Assembly (NCBI GenBank): GCA_024401825.1
Contig: JAKSKF010000008.1
Location: forward strand, 1-53,778
Reading direction: 5' to 3'
Source: Bacteroidales bacterium
GTDB taxonomy: Bacteria > Bacteroidota > Bacteroidia > Bacteroidales > UBA932
DNA: 53,778 bases
Of the stretch, positions 7,087-16,544 are shown one piece after another (positions within the stretch are counted from its first letter, which is position 1; each line of letters starts with the position of its first letter). Both the position numbers and the translations under genes were made by a program. The notes under the pieces were generated by a model. The model saw nothing but the letters and a program-made list of their open reading frames with translations, had not been told where the DNA came from and did not search any database.

Positions 7087-9067
7087 CCAGAAGAAAGGCA
7101 GGGGCTCGGGGAAACCCCGCGGCAAGAAGACCAGGGTTGTGAGAATCAACCTCAGTTGGCTGTATATTGTCCTCGTGGTGGGAATATGCTGGCTGCTGTT
7201 TGCCGACGGCGGCTCCACGGCCGTCAAGATTGAGTGGGAACAACTCACCGATATGATACTGGAGGGCGACGTGAAGGATATACACTACGTCAGGAACGAC
7301 TGCAAGGGAACCGTCACGATGCAGCCCGACAAACTTTCCAAATACGCGAATCTGTTTCCGGGCCGTCAGGTTCCGGAGCGTTCGCCCCATTTCACTTTCC
7401 TCACATCCACAAAGTTCAATCCTGAAGAGAACTTCGGACGGCTGAACGACAGTCTCAGGATTCAGCAGATGAAGCCGGTCAGGGTCATAATGGAGAACGA
7501 CGCCAAGATATGGGACAATGTTCTCCAGTGGATAATCCCCTTTGTGCTTCTGATATTCTTCTGGGCGCTGATGTTCCGCGGGATGAACCGGGGAGGCGGT
7601 CCGGGCGGCAACGGTGGAATGAATCCGTTCAACTACGGAAGGTCCACGGGAAAACTGGCGGACAAGAACAAAGTCAACGTGACGTTCAAGGACGTGGCAG
7701 GACTGTACGGTGCCAAGGAGGAGGTTATGGAAATAGTGGATTTCCTCAAGAATCCCCAGAAATACACCTCACTTGGCGGAAAGATACCCAAGGGCGCGCT
7801 TCTGGTGGGTCCTCCGGGTACGGGCAAGACTCTGCTCGCCAAGGCAGTGGCCGGTGAAGCCGACGTGCCTTTCTTCAGCATCAGCGGGTCCGACTTCGTC
7901 GAGATGTTCGTCGGGGTGGGAGCGTCCAGGGTCAGGGACCTCTTCGCCCAGGCAAAGGAGAAAGCCCCCTGCATAGTTTTCATAGATGAAATCGATGCAG
8001 TAGGCCGCGCAAGGGGCAAGAATGCAGGTTTCTCGTCCAACGACGAGAGGGAGAACACCCTGAACCAGCTGCTCACGGAGATGGACGGTTTCGGTTCCAA
8101 CAGCGGCGTCATAGTGCTTGCGGCCACCAACAGGGCCGACATTCTTGACAAGGCTCTGATGCGTGCGGGACGGTTCGACCGCCAGATTCACGTCACGCTT
8201 CCGGACCTCAATGAAAGGAAGGAGATATTCCAGGTCCATCTGAAGAACCTCAAGCTCGCGGACAACTTCGACCTGGAGACCGTTGCCAAGCACACACCCG
8301 GATTTTCCGGAGCCGACATAGCCAACGTATGCAACGAGGCGGCTCTCACTGCTGCCCGCAGAGGCAAGGAGAAGATTGAGTCCGTCGACTTTATGGACGC
8401 GGCAGACAGGATAGTGGGAGGCATAGAGCGCAAGAAGACTATGATGTCGGAAGAGGAGAAGCGCCTCACCGCATATCACGAGGCCGGTCACGCCATCACA
8501 GGCTGGGTTCTGGAGGGATGCTCTCCGGTACTCAAGGTTACCATAATCCCCAGAGGCCAGGCGCTCGGAATCACCTGGTATCTGCCGGACGAGAAGGTTA
8601 CCCAGTCCAAGACCGAGATTCTGGACAATATGTGCAGTCTCGTGGCCGGAAGGGTGGCTGAGGAGATGGCCAATGACGGAGTGCCCTGCACCGGCGCAAT
8701 GAACGATTTCGAGAGAATGACCCGGATGGCGTACGCTATGGTGACCTACTTCGGCATGTCCGAAAAGGTGGGCAACCTCTCATTCTATGACTCCACCGGG
8801 GCCGCGGGTTATGAATTCACGAAGCCGTACAGCGAGAAGACGGCCGAGCTCATAGACTCCGAGGTAAGGTCAATCGTTGAAGGCGTCACCGCAAGATGCC
8901 GGAGCATCCTGACCGAAAGGAGGGAATCCCTCGACAGACTGGCGCAGATGCTCATTGAGAAGGAAGTGATATCCGCAGAAGACCTCGAGGCCGAACTCGG
9001 ACCCAAGGCCGGCAAGCACGGAGAGGACAGATTGAAGAAGACCGGACAAAATACGGGAAATGAGTAA
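7067..9067 (+). CDS. ftsH: ATP-dependent zinc metalloprotease FtsH
   Basis: A membrane-anchored AAA+ protease of 666 residues that degrades misfolded and regulatory membrane proteins. A basic N-terminus precedes membrane segment 1 (about residues 31-46). A periplasmic domain follows, then membrane segment 2 (about 153-171) and a Gly-rich linker. The AAA+ module has Walker A GPPGTGKT at 248-255, Walker B VFIDEID at 304-310 and the second region of homology ending GRFDRQI. The protease domain has the zinc motif HEAGH at 471-475. The tail is charged and lacks membrane segments. The start lies inside rsfS and the end overlaps cdsA by 8 bases, implying translational coupling. Confidence 0.97.
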   Translation: MPEKKNNQKKGRGSGKPRGKKTRVVRINLSWLYIVLVVGICWLLFADGGSTAVKIEWEQLTDMILEGDVKDIHYVRNDCKGTVTMQPDKLSKYANLFPGRQVPERSPHFTFLTSTKFNPEENFGRLNDSLRIQQMKPVRVIMENDAKIWDNVLQWIIPFVLLIFFWALMFRGMNRGGGPGGNGGMNPFNYGRSTGKLADKNKVNVTFKDVAGLYGAKEEVMEIVDFLKNPQKYTSLGGKIPKGALLVGPPGTGKTLLAKAVAGEADVPFFSISGSDFVEMFVGVGASRVRDLFAQAKEKAPCIVFIDEIDAVGRARGKNAGFSSNDERENTLNQLLTEMDGFGSNSGVIVLAATNRADILDKALMRAGRFDRQIHVTLPDLNERKEIFQVHLKNLKLADNFDLETVAKHTPGFSGADIANVCNEAALTAARRGKEKIESVDFMDAADRIVGGIERKKTMMSEEEKRLTAYHEAGHAITGWVLEGCSPVLKVTIIPRGQALGITWYLPDEKVTQSKTEILDNMCSLVAGRVAEEMANDGVPCTGAMNDFERMTRMAYAMVTYFGMSEKVGNLSFYDSTGAAGYEFTKPYSEKTAELIDSEVRSIVEGVTARCRSILTERRESLDRLAQMLIEKEVISAEDLEAELGPKAGKHGEDRLKKTGQNTGNE

Positions 9068-9890
9068 TTTACTGAAACGCAGCATATCGAGCTTCCTTTT
9101 TCTGGTGATAATGGTAGGGGGACTTATGTCCAGATACTGTTTCCTTGCCCTTATGCTGGTCATAATGTTCGGGGCATCCGGAGAGTTCATCAGACTCTCG
9201 GGCGGGAAGAACAAAGCGGTTCTGCAACAGTGTCTGGCCATTCTTGCAGGGGCGGTCCTGCTGGGGACCTGCTTCCTGGTCTGCGCCTGCGGCATAGAAA
9301 ATGCGTGGATGTCTCTTGCCTTGATACCGGTGCTTCTGATACCCTTGAGTTTCATATTTTCAGGCGACATCGCAGAAATCGACAGCCTGCACCCGATATA
9401 CAGCTCACTGCTTTATATTTGCCTTCCCATAGCGCTGAGTCCCTTCCTTGTATTCAAGGCGGGGGAGTTTGACGGCACTCTTCTCCTTTCACTGTTCATC
9501 CTTATCTGGATGTCCGACGTCGGGGCGTACTGCCTCGGGACACTGTTCGGTCAGAAGGAACATTCCGCCAAACTCGCGCCTTCAATCTCTCCCAAAAAAT
9601 CCTGGTGGGGATTCTGGGGCGGCATCGGATGCTCTGCGGCCTCATCCGTGGTCCTGCACTATCTGCTTCTGACGGACCTCGCCCTGGTCCACTGCGTCGC
9701 TCTTGGAATCATCATTCCCGTCTTGTGCGTCTGCGGAGACCTTGTCGAGTCGATGTGGAAAAGACATTACGGAGTCAAGGATTCAGGCAATGCCATTCCG
9801 GGGCACGGTGGATTTCTCGACCGTTTTGACAGTTCACTCATCGCAATTCCCGTTGCGGCTTTGTATTTACTAATAACAGGCGTAATCTGA
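9060..9890 (+). CDS. cdsA: Phosphatidate cytidylyltransferase CdsA
   Basis: An integral membrane enzyme that makes CDP-diacylglycerol from phosphatidic acid and CTP, the branch point for acidic phospholipids and phosphatidylethanolamine. There are 276 residues with about seven to eight hydrophobic segments. The C-terminal family signature is clear: SMWKRHYGVKDSGNAIPGHG followed by GFLDRFDS, with the Asp-rich metal site. It overlaps ftsH by 8 bases and its TGA stop shares one base with the psd start, so the two phospholipid genes are coupled. Confidence 0.95.
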   Translation: MSNLLKRSISSFLFLVIMVGGLMSRYCFLALMLVIMFGASGEFIRLSGGKNKAVLQQCLAILAGAVLLGTCFLVCACGIENAWMSLALIPVLLIPLSFIFSGDIAEIDSLHPIYSSLLYICLPIALSPFLVFKAGEFDGTLLLSLFILIWMSDVGAYCLGTLFGQKEHSAKLAPSISPKKSWWGFWGGIGCSAASSVVLHYLLLTDLALVHCVALGIIIPVLCVCGDLVESMWKRHYGVKDSGNAIPGHGGFLDRFDSSLIAIPVAALYLLITGVI

Positions 9891-10546
9891 TGCATATAGA
9901 CAGAAATTCCCGCGGAACGGTGGCAGCTGTCATCCTGGGCTCACTTGCAGTCTCGACTGCAGCCCTGGTCTTCATACCATACAATTGGATAAGCTGGCCG
10001 CTTACGCTGATAGCGGTGTGGTTCGCCATCTTCGTCACGTATTTTTTCCGCATTCCCGTGCGAAGGAAAGAAGGAACGGACAAACTGGTGAGCGCCGTCG
10101 CGGACGGGCAGGTTGTAATCATAGAGAAGGTGTACGAACCCGAATACCTCAAGAGAGACTGCATCCAGGTCTCTATCTATATGAATTTCTTCGATATGCA
10201 CGCCAACTTCTGGCCCCTGGACGGGGAAGTATCCTATTACAGGTATCACCCGGGAGAACATTGGCTGGCCTTCAAGCCCAAGGCATCGGAAGAGAACGAG
10301 CATACCTGCACCGCCATCCGTACGGCGGACGGACAGGAAATCTTCTTCAAGCAGCTGGCAGGTACCTTCGCCCGCAGGATAGTGAACTACGCGAAGACCG
10401 GGATGAAGACGGTGGCGGGAGAGCAGTGCGGGATAATAAAATTCGGCTCGAGAATCGATATGTACCTTCCCCTGGACGCGGAAATCAAGGTGAAAAAGGG
10501 AGAGGTTACCAGAGCCTGCGAAAGCATCATTGCCCGGCTTCGATAA
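9890..10546 (+). CDS. psd: Phosphatidylserine decarboxylase (short, archaeal-like type)
   Basis: Converts phosphatidylserine to phosphatidylethanolamine using a pyruvoyl group made by self-cleavage. There are 218 residues with an N-terminal hydrophobic pair of segments that anchor it to the membrane. The conserved FFDMHANFWPLDGEV block holds the catalytic His, and GIIKFGSRIDMYLP contains the Gly-Ser cleavage site that yields the beta chain and the short pyruvoyl alpha chain. No serine-synthase gene (pssA) follows; the adjoining gene is convergent. The last 20 bases overlap the 3' end of ispG on the other strand. Confidence 0.93.
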   Translation: MHIDRNSRGTVAAVILGSLAVSTAALVFIPYNWISWPLTLIAVWFAIFVTYFFRIPVRRKEGTDKLVSAVADGQVVIIEKVYEPEYLKRDCIQVSIYMNFFDMHANFWPLDGEVSYYRYHPGEHWLAFKPKASEENEHTCTAIRTADGQEIFFKQLAGTFARRIVNYAKTGMKTVAGEQCGIIKFGSRIDMYLPLDAEIKVKKGEVTRACESIIARLR

Positions 10547-11774
10547 GTTCAAGGAGACGGTCGACGGCTTCAGCCTGGGGGACGTGCCTGAGAACGGGCA
10601 CGTTCTTTCTGTATATGCTGACCCTGCCGCCTCCTTCGCCGACATAGCCCCAGTCGGCATCGGCCATTTCTCCGGGACCGTTGACTATGCACCCCATCAC
10701 GGCAATCACGACGCCCTTCAGATGTGAAGTGCGTGCCTTCACCTCCTCAAAGGCTTCCTGAAGGTCATACATAGTCCTTCCGCAACCGGGACAGGCAATG
10801 TACTCGGGCTTGTAGAAGCGGCGGCGGGCCGCCTGCATAATCTCGTCCTTGAGGTATTCGTCCAATCCGGCCGAATCAGGAATTTCATCCAGTTCCCGGT
10901 TGATGAGCGCAGGTCCCCAGGTACAGGCTGCCTGAAGAATACGGCATTGACTCCGGGAGAGTCCCTCGCCTGAAGCCTTGCCCCCTGACAGGAATTCGCT
11001 TATGAAACGCGCCACGGGGAGTTCGGCTTCCGGGTCCTCGGTGAGCGACACCCTTATGGTGTCTCCGATGCCTTCCTTCAGGAGCGTGGCTGTCCCGACG
11101 CAGGATTTGATTCTGCCCGAATCCCCGTTGCCGGCTTCGGTGACTCCGATGTGGAAGGGAAAGACTTCGCCGCCCGCGGCTTCCATCTTCGCAAGTTCCC
11201 TGTAAGCCTGCACCATTGTCACGGTATTGCTGGACTTGAGGGATACCACCACGTTGTGGAAATCCTCCTCCCTGCACATATCTGTCCACTCCATTGCCGC
11301 CTTGGCCATGGCAAGGGGAGTGTTACCGTATAGTTCCGTTATGTACTTGCCCAGGGAACCGTGGTTGAGCCCGATGCGGACTGCGGTACCGTTTTCCTTG
11401 CAGACACGGATGAACTCGCGGAATCTGGACCTTGCAACCTGATGGTCAGGATGAAAGTTGCCGGGATTTATTCTGACTTTTTCAACCACCGATGCGGCGG
11501 CTATCGCAGTCTCGGAAGAGAAATGGATGTCGGCGACGAGGGGAGTGCCTATGCCCCTTGAACGCAACTCCCCCTTTATGGCTTTGATATGAGGTATGTC
11601 CTGAAGTCCGGGCACCGTTATCCTTATCAGGGAAGCCCCGGCACGGCTCAACCTTACACACTGCTCTACAGTGGCGGCCACGTCGTCAGTGTGCGTGTTG
11701 CACATTGTCTGGATTACTATGGGGTTGCCTCCTCCTATCAGGACATTCCCCACTCTTACTGTCGCTGTCTTCAT
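10527..11774 (-). CDS. ispG: 4-hydroxy-3-methylbut-2-enyl diphosphate synthase IspG (compact form)
   Basis: The penultimate enzyme of the MEP isoprenoid pathway, a [4Fe-4S] reductase acting on the cyclic diphosphate. The N-terminal TIM barrel (VGNVLIGGGNPIVIQTMCNT, LVADIHF, VRINPGN, GITEAG-like GVTEAGNGDSG) runs to about residue 265. The C-terminal iron-sulfur domain has CPGC and GCIVNGPGE, giving the three Cys and one Glu cluster ligands. Total length is 415 residues. Many Bacteroidota, chlamydial and plant enzymes carry an extra middle domain that brings them to 600 or more; here only about 50 residues remain between the two core domains. It is the last gene of the ligA-rel operon, overlapping the barrel gene by ATGA and psd at its end. 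Confidence 0.94.
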   Translation of the reverse strand: MKTATVRVGNVLIGGGNPIVIQTMCNTHTDDVAATVEQCVRLSRAGASLIRITVPGLQDIPHIKAIKGELRSRGIGTPLVADIHFSSETAIAAASVVEKVRINPGNFHPDHQVARSRFREFIRVCKENGTAVRIGLNHGSLGKYITELYGNTPLAMAKAAMEWTDMCREEDFHNVVVSLKSSNTVTMVQAYRELAKMEAAGGEVFPFHIGVTEAGNGDSGRIKSCVGTATLLKEGIGDTIRVSLTEDPEAELPVARFISEFLSGGKASGEGLSRSQCRILQAACTWGPALINRELDEIPDSAGLDEYLKDEIMQAARRRFYKPEYIACPGCGRTMYDLQEAFEEVKARTSHLKGVVIAVMGCIVNGPGEMADADWGYVGEGGGRVSIYRKNVPVLRHVPQAEAVDRLLELIEAGQ

Positions 11775-12586
11775 TGCTCCCGGGTTCCGTAAACGATGTC
11801 ACGCGCCTGACGCTTGAGTTCGGCGTTCGTCTTTCCGCGCCTGCGGGTCAGGTGATAGTACACACCAACCTGCACGGTGACGCCCATAGGCGAGGCGAAA
11901 TAGTATTTGTACTGGTCGAGATAATCCGGCTTGACCATATTCTGCCAGGAGAACCTGAACTGTCCCTTAAGGTGGAACTCGAAGGGTTCCAGGACATATC
12001 CTATTCCCAGTCCGGCGATGAGTCCGAAATCGAAGCGTATGTCCGTGTCATCGAAACCGTTCTTGAGAGCCTCCTCCACCTGGCCTTCCCTCACCATATT
12101 GAAACGGTATCCCGCATAGGGACCCAGATTCATAAGCAGCCTGACCTTTTCGGCGTCATAGTGGCCCTCAATCAGGAAAGGAATCTCGGCCAGGTCAACG
12201 GAACACTTGTACGCGCCGCGCATAGTTCTGACGGGCTCACCCGTGGTTTTGTCAGTGGCAAATTCGAATCCTTCCTTGGCATAGGCCAGACCTACGGAGA
12301 ACCCGAAGTAGGGAAGATAGTCGAAGAGTTTCTCGTAATGTGAGAAAGTCAGGGAAAAATATCCGGGATAGAAGTTCCATTTCTGCTGGAACTCGGGGTT
12401 GAAGTTCTGGCCGCAGAAATTCACTCCGTAACTTATACCTATCATCGAATAGTCGTTGATAACCTTGTTCACGGGTATCTGAACGGTGTCAAGATAGGTC
12501 TCGCTGAATTCCAGCGTGTCCTTCTGTCCGAGAACGGAAGTGGACGCCGCAGTCAGAAGCGTCAGTATGAGAAGCAGTCTTTTCAT
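11771..12586 (-). CDS. Outer-membrane beta-barrel protein
   Basis: A 271-residue protein with a clear signal peptide (MKRLLLILTLLTAASTSVLG, cleaved before Gln-Lys-Asp) followed by alternating strands with aromatic girdles. The pattern is that of the small PorT-like or OmpW-like barrels common in Bacteroidota. The start is the ATG at 12586, which shares a base with the TGA of the upstream lipoprotein gene; a GTG at 12589 is less likely. The stop overlaps the ispG start (ATGA). No specific substrate can be inferred. Its fixed coupling to the Ig-like lipoprotein suggests the two act together at the outer membrane. Confidence 0.75.
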   Translation of the reverse strand: MKRLLLILTLLTAASTSVLGQKDTLEFSETYLDTVQIPVNKVINDYSMIGISYGVNFCGQNFNPEFQQKWNFYPGYFSLTFSHYEKLFDYLPYFGFSVGLAYAKEGFEFATDKTTGEPVRTMRGAYKCSVDLAEIPFLIEGHYDAEKVRLLMNLGPYAGYRFNMVREGQVEEALKNGFDDTDIRFDFGLIAGLGIGYVLEPFEFHLKGQFRFSWQNMVKPDYLDQYKYYFASPMGVTVQVGVYYHLTRRRGKTNAELKRQARDIVYGTREQ

Positions 12587-14382
12587 CACTTGGCAAAAAT
12601 CATCTTGATATCCAACTCCTGACGCACTTCGCTGTTGGGCGCAATCTTTATGTCCTTCACGCCGTCCTGCTCGTAGAAGCGCACCTTTTCCGGTTGACGG
12701 TGTTCCAGCAGAGAGCCTGTATCCACCTTTCCATTGCGGTTTTTGTCCTCGGTAATCCTCACCTTGTACTTTCCTTCCTTCAGATAGAAGATTTCATATT
12801 CCCCGTCTGTCTCAATCAGGAAATCCCGTATAAGGTTGCGCATGTTCTCATCCAGCACTTCTATGTAATAGCGCGACTCCACGCCTGTCATACAGAGCAC
12901 GAGACTGCTTTCATTGTCCCTGTTGGGGAGCGAGAACTTTATGTCAAGGGAATCGGAATACCAGCCGTCCATATCCTTGAACGCTTTCTGAGGTACCTTG
13001 AGATAGTAGTCCATACCCTGCTGGAAAGGACTGTCAGGCCACAGGACATATTTCAGCAGATTCGTGGAATCAGCTTCAAAATGGAACGGGACGGGGAATT
13101 CCTTCTGTTTGGCATTCCTGTAAACGAAACTGAACTTTTTGAAGTTCTGCTCGATTATGGGCTTCTGGAACTGGAAGATTATGCCCTTGTATTCAACCTT
13201 CTCCGGTTCGGCCGTGCTCGTGAATACGCAGGTGGTGTCTTTCTTCTCCAGTCTCTGGTGCAGTTTCTTCTTCACGGGTTTTCCGTCCTTGTCCAGGAGG
13301 ACCAGCGGCAGATGTTCCAGGTCGGGAACGAGCTGGCCCGTGCCTGAATCCGTCTTGCGGTAGGACACGAACAGATGCAGGGTGTCGGGCGCAGGCCTGC
13401 GGTCATTCACCCAGAACGCAAGGCTGTCCCTCTCTGAGTTGAACTCGGTTATGAGGTGGTCCGCTTCATATCCGGCAATCCAAAGCGAATCTATCCATAC
13501 GTTGGGCGCAAAGAATTTCACATAGCCGTTCTTTTCGGCTTTCCTTTCCGCCTTCTCCACGAATTGCTTGACGGGCTTTTCCTTGAACATCACCAGAGTG
13601 TACTCCGACTTTCGGGCAAGGCACAGGGCAGTGTCCTTCGCCTCGTACTTCATCAGTTCCGGAAGTGAATCCACGACTTTGTGGACAGGGATGACAGCCG
13701 AATCCAGGAAAGCTATCATTTCCGCATCCGGGTCGTAATATGAGTTGTTGTTCTGGTCGTTGACAGCATAGAGCCTGTATGAAGTGTCCTTGATGTACGC
13801 TATCGAGAAATAGCCCCAGCTGTCCGTCTTTGCCGCCGCAAACGGCTTTCCCTTCAGGACAGCCGAGTCCGAATGGTCCTTGTACAGAAGCACCGTGGCG
13901 CCATTGACGGGTTCCATTTTCTTGGAATCCAGGACCGTTCCGGTGATGTACATGGAGTCTATGCTGTCTCCTGTGCTGAACACGTAGGTGAAGCCCGGCA
14001 GGAGATTTCCCTCGTTGTTGTCGGCTATGGCCTGGTCGAATGAAAGGCTGTAGGTGGTTGACGGGATGAATTCGTCCTCGAAGGAGACCTCGATGCTCTT
14101 GCCCTTCACCTTGACGGTGGGAGGCTTGTTCTGGGGAGGGGAGAGCAGGATGTTCTGCTGGTTCTTCACCACGCAGTACTCGTCGAACTTCATCACTATC
14201 TTGAATCCCTTCAGAGGCACTCCCGTGATACCGGAAGCCGGAAGGACGGACTTTATCACCGGGGGAATCGTATCCTTCGCGCCTCCCGTGGGAGCCTGCG
14301 TGGTGTTGGCGCAGGAGTGGGAGAAAACCATAGGAATGAAAATGGCGGCGGCCGCCAGAACCGGTACTAATCTGTTTCTCAT
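12586..14382 (-). CDS. Ig-like (Big_5) domain lipoprotein
   Basis: A 598-residue exported lipoprotein: MRNRLVPVLAAAAIFIPMVF leads to the lipobox FSHSC, then the segment CANTTQAPTGGAKDTIPPVI, typical of Bacteroidota Ig-like-domain proteins. An N-terminal Big_5-type module (residues about 40-140, ending in FTYVFSTGD) is followed by a carboxypeptidase-regulatory-like repeat (VTGTVLDSKKMEPVNGATV type) and beta-rich domains. The C-terminus again has a prealbumin-like strand pattern with DKNRNGKVD. The start at 14382 overlaps the rel stop (ATGA); longer readings into rel are shadow. It sits between rel and a barrel gene, so it is probably co-expressed with the stringent-response enzyme. Its function is unknown. 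Confidence 0.8.
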   Translation of the reverse strand: MRNRLVPVLAAAAIFIPMVFSHSCANTTQAPTGGAKDTIPPVIKSVLPASGITGVPLKGFKIVMKFDEYCVVKNQQNILLSPPQNKPPTVKVKGKSIEVSFEDEFIPSTTYSLSFDQAIADNNEGNLLPGFTYVFSTGDSIDSMYITGTVLDSKKMEPVNGATVLLYKDHSDSAVLKGKPFAAAKTDSWGYFSIAYIKDTSYRLYAVNDQNNNSYYDPDAEMIAFLDSAVIPVHKVVDSLPELMKYEAKDTALCLARKSEYTLVMFKEKPVKQFVEKAERKAEKNGYVKFFAPNVWIDSLWIAGYEADHLITEFNSERDSLAFWVNDRRPAPDTLHLFVSYRKTDSGTGQLVPDLEHLPLVLLDKDGKPVKKKLHQRLEKKDTTCVFTSTAEPEKVEYKGIIFQFQKPIIEQNFKKFSFVYRNAKQKEFPVPFHFEADSTNLLKYVLWPDSPFQQGMDYYLKVPQKAFKDMDGWYSDSLDIKFSLPNRDNESSLVLCMTGVESRYYIEVLDENMRNLIRDFLIETDGEYEIFYLKEGKYKVRITEDKNRNGKVDTGSLLEHRQPEKVRFYEQDGVKDIKIAPNSEVRQELDIKMIFAK

Positions 14383-16538
14383 AATTCGTTCCTCACGACA
14401 TTCTGTATTCCGTTTATCCTGAGAAGGCCGGCAATAAGTTTCTCCAGCACTTCCTTGTCCCTGACGCTGAGTTCTATCGTGCCCTCGAGCAGGCCGTTGT
14501 CGGAGCCCAGGGTAACCTTCCTCATATTCACACCCATATTCAGGGATATGTAGTGGGAGATTTCGTTGAGCAGGCCCATACGGTCTATTCCGTTGACGGA
14601 CAGGGACACCTTGAAGTTGCGCTCCAGGTCCGGCCACTGGGCTTCAACTATGCGGTTTCCGTGCTTCGTACCCATATTCTCGACGTTCGAGCAGGTTTTC
14701 CTGTGAACGTGGATTACACCGTTGTAATCCAGTATGCCGATGATGGAGTCGCCGGGAAGGGGACGGCAGCAGGAGGCCAGCACGTACTTCTTCTCTCCGA
14801 CCTGAATCTGACGGCTGGGAAGGGAGTCTCCGGCAATGACGTTGAAAGCCTCGTCCCCTATGATTCCCAGGCCCACCTTGAAGTAGAGTTCTTCTATGTC
14901 GTTGCTCTGGACGATGTCAAGGAACTGGTTCCTTATTTCCTTGGTGTCCTTGACTCCGAAGGAACGGAGCTTGTCCTCGTAAATCTGCTTTCCCTCCTTG
15001 ATGAACTCGTCCTTGCGTGTCCTGAAATACTCAATCACCAGAGCCCTTGCGTGCCTTGTCCTGAGGAACTTGAGCCATTCCTTCTTGGGACAGGAGGAGA
15101 GCAGGGTGATAATCTCTATCTGGTCTCCCGTATGAAGGGTATGGGACAGGGGTACCAGTTTCATGTTCACTTTGGCGGCCACGGCGTTATGCCCGACCCT
15201 GGAGTGAATCTGGTACGCGAAGTCAAGCGCCGTGGCCCCCGCGGGTATGACCTTCTGGTCTCCCTTGGGAGTGAAGACGTATATCTCCGACGTCACCAGG
15301 TCCGTGTGAATCAGGTCGAGCAGTCCGAAATCGTTGAGATTGTTGCTGCTCAGGATTTCCTGGACCTTCGTCAGCCAGCGGTCCACCTCCGAGTCCTTCT
15401 CTCCGGAATAACCCTCCTTCTTGTAGGTCCAGTGCGCCGCAATGCCCTTTTCCGCTATGTCATCCATCCTGCGGGACCTGATTTGCACCTCCACCCAGAA
15501 TCCGGAATGGCTCATAAGGGTGCAGTGCAGCGCCTCGTAGCCGTTGCTCTTGGGGAAGTTTATCCAGTTGCGGTAGCGTCCGGGATTGGAGTTGTACAGA
15601 CTCAGTATCTTGGAATAAATCAGGAATGCGTCCTGATGTTCCTTCTCTATGTTCTTGTCATCCTCTCTCGGCTCATAGACTATCCTGACGGCATACAGGT
15701 CGTAAATCTGCTCGAAGGGAATCTGCTTGGTGTGCATCTTTCTCCACACGGAATAAGTGGACTTGATTCTCTTCTTGATTTCGAACCGGAAACCTTCGCT
15801 TTCGAGACTCTTTGCTATGGGCTCTATGAATTCGTCTATCTGGGAACTCCTCAGGCTTTCGCTCTCTTGGATTCTGGCGGTTATTTCCCTGTATTCGGCC
15901 GGCTCGGTGAACTTGAGCCAGATGTTCTCCATCTCGTTCTTGACGCCGTAAAGCCCCAGCCTGTGGGCGAGGGGTATGAAGATGTACATTGTCTCGGCCA
16001 GAATCTTGTCCCTCTTGTGTTCCGGCATATACTCTATTGTCCTGCAGTTGTGCAGCCGGTCGGCAAGTTTTATGAGCACCACCCTCACGTCGTCGTTCAG
16101 GGAGAAGAGTATCCTTCTCATATTCTCGGCCTGTATGCTCGCCGTGTTCTTCCTGTCCTCGGCGTCGAGAACGCTCTTGATTTTGGTAAGACCGTCCACC
16201 AGGGCTGCAATCTTCTTCCCGAACAGGCTCTCTATGTCATCGACGGAGTAGTCCGTGTCCTCCACGACGTCGTGGAGCAGGGCGGCGGCTATCGACTTGT
16301 AGCCGAGTCCGATATCCTCGATGCAGATTCTGGCGACTCTTATGGGGTGGATTATATAGGGCTCACCGGAACGGCGCCTGACATTCTTGTGCGCCGCTGA
16401 AGCAAAGTCGAACGCTTTCTGGACCACGGCCATTTCCGCATCGTTTGCGCAACGCTTCTTTGCCAGTCCCCTGAGCGCCTTGTATTCCCGTTCGACAAGG
16501 CTCCAGTCTTCCTGTGTAAATTCTGACAACATACTCAT
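14379..16538 (-). CDS. rel: Bifunctional (p)ppGpp synthetase/hydrolase (RelA/SpoT family)
   Basis: A 719-residue RSH enzyme controlling the stringent response. The N-terminal HD hydrolase retains the metal residues (YIIHPIRVA, LLHDVVEDTD, KLADRLHNCRT), so hydrolysis is expected to be active. The synthetase domain has YDLYAVRIVYE, GYEALHCTLM and EVQIRSRRMDDIAEKGIAAH. TGS follows (EIYVFTPKGDQKVIPAGATA), then a helical region, a zinc-finger-like segment with Cys-Cys in VLASCCRPLPGD, and a C-terminal ACT domain. It lies 6 bases downstream of ligA and its stop overlaps the lipoprotein start, all one operon. It is the only RSH gene in the window. Confidence 0.96.
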   Translation of the reverse strand: MSMLSEFTQEDWSLVEREYKALRGLAKKRCANDAEMAVVQKAFDFASAAHKNVRRRSGEPYIIHPIRVARICIEDIGLGYKSIAAALLHDVVEDTDYSVDDIESLFGKKIAALVDGLTKIKSVLDAEDRKNTASIQAENMRRILFSLNDDVRVVLIKLADRLHNCRTIEYMPEHKRDKILAETMYIFIPLAHRLGLYGVKNEMENIWLKFTEPAEYREITARIQESESLRSSQIDEFIEPIAKSLESEGFRFEIKKRIKSTYSVWRKMHTKQIPFEQIYDLYAVRIVYEPREDDKNIEKEHQDAFLIYSKILSLYNSNPGRYRNWINFPKSNGYEALHCTLMSHSGFWVEVQIRSRRMDDIAEKGIAAHWTYKKEGYSGEKDSEVDRWLTKVQEILSSNNLNDFGLLDLIHTDLVTSEIYVFTPKGDQKVIPAGATALDFAYQIHSRVGHNAVAAKVNMKLVPLSHTLHTGDQIEIITLLSSCPKKEWLKFLRTRHARALVIEYFRTRKDEFIKEGKQIYEDKLRSFGVKDTKEIRNQFLDIVQSNDIEELYFKVGLGIIGDEAFNVIAGDSLPSRQIQVGEKKYVLASCCRPLPGDSIIGILDYNGVIHVHRKTCSNVENMGTKHGNRIVEAQWPDLERNFKVSLSVNGIDRMGLLNEISHYISLNMGVNMRKVTLGSDNGLLEGTIELSVRDKEVLEKLIAGLLRINGIQNVVRNEL

Positions 16539-16544
16539 ACAAGT

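Noticed and set aside
11771..14382. Type IX secretion (PorT-like) assignment for the barrel and lipoprotein
   Set aside because: The barrel fold is generic and no other type IX secretion genes are nearby.
14553..16400. A 615-codon open frame on the plus strand opposite rel
   Set aside because: It is the antisense reading of a clearly conserved RelA/SpoT gene and has no motif of its own.
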